NCBI GenBank assembly: GCA_004195615.1
Contig: PSPW01000001.1
Location: forward strand, 146,881-210,880
DNA: 64,000 bases
Direction: 5' to 3'
DNA from: Methanobacteriota archaeon
GTDB taxonomy: Archaea > Thermoplasmatota > Poseidoniia > Poseidoniales > Thalassarchaeaceae
Part shown: piece by piece, positions 61,296 to 64,000 of the stretch
Layout of the letters: every line of letters begins with the position of its first letter
How positions within the stretch are numbered: position 1 is the first letter of the stretch
Notes under the pieces: model-generated
Databases searched by the model: none
What the model was told of the DNA's origin: nothing
The model's input: the letters and a program-made list of their open reading frames with translations, nothing else
Made by a program: the position numbers and the translations under genes

Positions 61296-62438
61296 ATGGC
61301 AGATTCAGAGGTAGTTCAGAACTATCCTACGAACTTTGAAACATGGATAGATGAATTCAAGGATTGGCAGACACGGATTGGATTCGACCCCTCGTGGTTG
61401 GGAGATTACAGGTTTGATATCAAGTTCGATTGGGACACAGCAGGAAAAGAGATTGAGTTCGGAGATTTCGAAGGGATGCCAAAGTGGGATCGGAGGATGC
61501 AGATCCCCCAACAGAACATCATGGATGCGATAATCACCATGGTGAGTGTCCAAGGAGATACTGAGTTTGCAAGCGTTGAGCAGCAGAATCACCTATTGGA
61601 TACTGCGCCCACAGAGTATGACAAGAAGTCAGCACTTCGGATAATGTGCGAGGAGCAGAGGCACGGATGGCAGATGGCTTACCTTCTTTGCACTTTCTTC
61701 GGGGAACAGGGAGTCAGAGAGGCTGCGAAGCTACTAGAGAGAAACGCACAAGAGGGAACGAGGATCCTAGGTTCGTTCAACGAGCCAATAGATCACTGGC
61801 TCGACTTCTTCATGTTCACGCACTTCATTGACAGAGATGGCAAATATCAGTTGAAGATGCTCAGTACTTCGTCTTTCAAGCCCCTAGCTGCCAGTATGGG
61901 TCCGATGCTCAAGGAGGAATCTTTTCACCTAGGCACAGGAGCAAATGGGCTCAGGAGAATAGTAAAGCGGGGTGTGATTCCATGTGCTCTCGTCCAGAAG
62001 TATGTGAACAAGTGGGTCAGTACCGGACTAGATTTGTTCGGAACGGATGACTCGACCAGCGCGCAATGGGCTTACGTCTACGGGATCAAAGGGCGATACG
62101 ACGAGAGGGAATCGGGAGTGTCAGCGGACAGGGAGCATCTGAACGAAGCCAGTAGGGACCTCTACTTCCAAGAGTTGAGAGAGGAGATGCGGAGGATAAG
62201 TAATGCACGCAAAGAAGGTGAACCAGAGCTCTACATCCCATCCGACAAGTTCCGAAGAGGAATCGGGAAATACTCTGGAATGAACTTCACCGTAGAGGGT
62301 GCCCCTTTCGAGGGCAGCGACCAAGAATGGAAGGAATACCTAGCCACCGTGCTACCAACAGAGGAAGACGAGGATAGGCTGATTAACGACTACTTGAAGC
62401 AGGAATGGATCCAGTATAGAGAGTGGAAGGGCAACTGA
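61296..62438 (+). CDS. BoxB-like di-iron oxygenase (aromatic acyl-CoA epoxidase family)
   Basis: The ferritin-like di-iron core is visible: VQGDTEFASVEQQNHLLDTAPTEYDKKSALRIMCEEQRHGWQMAYLLCTFFGE with EExxH, GSFNEPIDHWLDFFMFTHFIDRDGKYQLKML and the second MLKEESFHLGTGANGLRRIV with ExxxH. The FNEP..DWL.FFMFT.F.DRDGK.QL pattern follows benzoyl-CoA 2,3-epoxidase BoxB more closely than PaaA. At 380 residues it is shorter than usual BoxB (about 470). ATG 61296 follows GGAAAG; a GTG at 61263 is in frame but overlaps the HTH-10 gene. Substrate is inferred only. Confidence 0.75.
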   Translation: MADSEVVQNYPTNFETWIDEFKDWQTRIGFDPSWLGDYRFDIKFDWDTAGKEIEFGDFEGMPKWDRRMQIPQQNIMDAIITMVSVQGDTEFASVEQQNHLLDTAPTEYDKKSALRIMCEEQRHGWQMAYLLCTFFGEQGVREAAKLLERNAQEGTRILGSFNEPIDHWLDFFMFTHFIDRDGKYQLKMLSTSSFKPLAASMGPMLKEESFHLGTGANGLRRIVKRGVIPCALVQKYVNKWVSTGLDLFGTDDSTSAQWAYVYGIKGRYDERESGVSADREHLNEASRDLYFQELREEMRRISNARKEGEPELYIPSDKFRRGIGKYSGMNFTVEGAPFEGSDQEWKEYLATVLPTEEDEDRLINDYLKQEWIQYREWKGN

Positions 62439-62453
62439 TCCGGAGAGGTTTCC

Positions 62454-63017
62454 ATGCAGCATGTCGCTTTGACACTATTCGACAAGGACCTGTGTCGACC
62501 ATTCTTCGATAGGGTCACCACACTATTTCACAAACACCACCACTCCATTGAACAGGATCCTAGTGGGTACGAGAATCTCTTGTACAGGGTTTATCGCCCA
62601 TACACTCCAGAGATGCTTGACACAATTGATCGGTGGATGGATCTCGGAGAGAGGACATGGAGTGCGGAGACGCAAAGGGAGGTTCTTCTATCCCTGTACG
62701 CTATCCGCTATCCGGACACACTGCTGATTGAGAGTCTCACTGACAATGCTAGATCTGACATCCGTAGACTCTCCGCATACCTACACTTCACACATCACAC
62801 ATACTCAATTTGGGACGAGGACACAAGAAAGGGGCTGGGCAGACTAGGGATTGACCTACCAAAGATGGAGGAGGCTGATCCATTCGTTTACGGAGCATAC
62901 ATTTCTTCAATCGAGCTTCTGAAGGACGTCGCCCCTTTCACCTGCTTCCTAGAGCACGACGTCCCTCGGCAGAGGCTGTTCCAGTCTGCTCTGGCCGCAT
63001 ATGGCCGCGAAGGTTAG
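62454..63017 (+). CDS. helical protein of unknown function, downstream of BoxB-like gene
   Basis: 187 residues, mostly helix, rich in His (FHKHHHSIEQ near residue 29, LHFTHHTYSIW near 112, FLEHDVPRQ near 166) and Trp. No metal motif of a known family. It starts 15 bases after the oxygenase stop and overlaps the possible long form of the dehydrogenase by 17 bases, so all three are probably one transcript. Could be an accessory protein of the oxygenase; that is inference. Confidence 0.6.
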   Translation: MQHVALTLFDKDLCRPFFDRVTTLFHKHHHSIEQDPSGYENLLYRVYRPYTPEMLDTIDRWMDLGERTWSAETQREVLLSLYAIRYPDTLLIESLTDNARSDIRRLSAYLHFTHHTYSIWDEDTRKGLGRLGIDLPKMEEADPFVYGAYISSIELLKDVAPFTCFLEHDVPRQRLFQSALAAYGREG

Positions 63018-63051
63018 CACTGCTTATTTCCCGACAGACTATCCGGCACTC

Positions 63052-63930
63052 ATGACGATTCGCAGAGTGGCAGTAATAGGTGCTGGCACCATGGGTTCAG
63101 GAATAGCCCAAGTTAGTGCTCAGACTGGATGGGATACTCGGCTTTTCGACGCCTTTCCTGATTCACTGGAGAATGGCATGGAGAAAATTAACGAATTCTG
63201 GGATAAAGGAATCTCCAAGGGGAAGACTAGTCCCCAGCAGAAGGAGGTTTGGTCAGCCAACCTTAGAGCCACCAGTGAAATGTCAGACGCGGTGGAAGAT
63301 TCAGATATTGTAATAGAAGCGGTTCCGGAGAGGATGGAGCTCAAAAGAATGATTTTCAATGAATTAGAGGGTCTAGCACCTTCGAGTGCGATACTTGCAA
63401 CGAATACATCTGGACTCCCAATCTCGGGGATTGCGTCGCATACAGGTTGTCCAGAGAGAGTGATAGGGATGCATTTCTTTAACCCGGTTCCATTGATGCA
63501 GCTTCTGGAAATCGTTCGCCATGAATTGGTAGACGAAAGTACAGTCTCTACGGCGAAGGAAGTTGGAGAGGCCATGGGTAAGACGACAATTATCGTACGA
63601 GATATACCCGGATTCGCTACGAGCAGATTGGGAGTGGTCCTAGGAAATGAGGCAATCAGGATGTTGGCAGAGGGAGTGGCTTCGGCAAGTGATATTGACA
63701 CTGCAATGCGCTTGGGCTATCGGCACCCGATGGGACCGCTAGAGTTGTCAGATCTTGTGGGCCTGGACGTTAGAAGGGACATATTGAACAGTCTTGCAGA
63801 TGCTTTTGATGATGAGTCTTACAGGCCTCACCCACTTCTGAGAAAGTTGGTGGATTCGGGAGATCTAGGAAAGAAGACGGGTAGGGGCATCTACGATTGG
63901 ACTTCAGGTGAGAAAGTAGAGAGGGAGTGA
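63052..63930 (+). CDS. 3-hydroxyacyl-CoA dehydrogenase
   Basis: NAD-dependent oxidation of 3-hydroxyacyl-CoA. It begins MTIRRVAVIGAGTMGSGIAQVSAQTGW with the Rossmann motif, has VIEAVPERMELK, ATNTSGLPISGIASHTG with the family ATNTSSLPI motif, IGMHFFNPVPLMQLLEIVR with the catalytic-region His and the Asn, and the C-terminal AMRLGYRHPMGPLELSDLVGLDV. Length (292 aa) is that of the short Hbd type. ATG 63052 gives the canonical start; ATG 63001 would add 17 residues and overlap the preceding gene. Confidence 0.93.
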   Translation: MTIRRVAVIGAGTMGSGIAQVSAQTGWDTRLFDAFPDSLENGMEKINEFWDKGISKGKTSPQQKEVWSANLRATSEMSDAVEDSDIVIEAVPERMELKRMIFNELEGLAPSSAILATNTSGLPISGIASHTGCPERVIGMHFFNPVPLMQLLEIVRHELVDESTVSTAKEVGEAMGKTTIIVRDIPGFATSRLGVVLGNEAIRMLAEGVASASDIDTAMRLGYRHPMGPLELSDLVGLDVRRDILNSLADAFDDESYRPHPLLRKLVDSGDLGKKTGRGIYDWTSGEKVERE

Positions 63931-64000
63931 ATTCACCCCATTGCTGACTACCATGTTCCATTGAAGTAGCATTGCCCAGAGCAGGTATCTGTAATCGTTC

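Noticed and set aside
63931-64000. Sequence after the dehydrogenase
   Set aside because: Seventy bases to the window end with no gene or RNA that can be supported.

Overview
The window looks like a chromosome segment of a marine Euryarchaeon of the Marine Group II / Poseidoniales type. This rests on gene content, not on a search. The information-processing genes are archaeal: multi-OB-fold RPA with its partner, PCNA, Orc1/Cdc6, transcription factor S, Nop5 with fibrillarin, and a complete A-type ATP synthase operon. Mixed in are bacterial-looking genes (RNase PH, MutM, GlpX, a eukaryote-like class I aldolase, a biotin carboxylase) and an aerobic respiratory chain with a heme-copper oxidase. 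Genes are dense, many starts overlap the preceding stop by 1-4 bases, and GTG and TTG starts are common. Both tRNA genes encode their CCA end.

Layout. 0-7.7 kb: a multi-spanning membrane protein cut by the window edge, tRNA-Phe, rph-mogA, the RPA operon, a SAP-motif protein and an HMBS-like protein. 7.8-10.6 kb: isoprenoid lipid genes (prenyl synthase, geranylgeranyl reductase) and a UbiE-like methyltransferase. 10.7-19.3 kb: ATP synthase operon in the order H-I-K-E-C-F-A-B-D. 19.3-27.1 kb: an M50-like membrane protein that has lost its metal site, panE, mutM, flpA-nop5, tfs, pcn. 27.1-40.3 kb: a glycosyltransferase, an FGE-like protein, an ABC exporter, tRNA-Gly, a TatD-like hydrolase, a TBP-like protein, a thioesterase, a PfkB kinase, a biotin carboxylase, a flavodoxin-less CysJ-type reductase and a beta-lactamase-fold hydrolase. 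40.3-47 kb: orc1/cdc6 behind a 403-base AT-rich gap that may be an origin, a fused CoA-biosynthesis enzyme, a strongly structured RNA-like gap and an 874-residue winged-helix protein. 47-52.7 kb: aldolase and fructose bisphosphatase, moaC and moaE, an FAD oxidoreductase and an enoyl-CoA hydratase. 52.7-64 kb: a respiratory and copper region (NirK-type reductase with an added cupredoxin domain, a CuA-like lipoprotein, a CBS protein, cytochrome oxidase III-II-I, a CopD-like membrane protein, an HTH-10 regulator), then a BoxB-like di-iron oxygenase, a helical protein and 3-hydroxyacyl-CoA dehydrogenase.

The most interesting signal is in the last region. Three separate intergenic regions, upstream of the NirK-like gene, the oxidase operon and the HTH-10 regulator, carry the same short motif, CCGAACATGT and its reverse complement, in facing pairs. 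At the first site the motif pair lies within a 63-base unit that is duplicated exactly in tandem. This suggests one regulon controlling copper-based electron transfer, with the HTH-10 protein as the nearest candidate regulator. Within it, the oxidase subunit I has an extra N-terminal extracytoplasmic domain and lacks the usual K-channel residues.

Limits: all family calls come from reading motifs by eye. Starts were chosen from ribosome-binding sites, overlaps and family length. The structured gap at 43.5-43.9 kb could not be assigned to a named RNA family.
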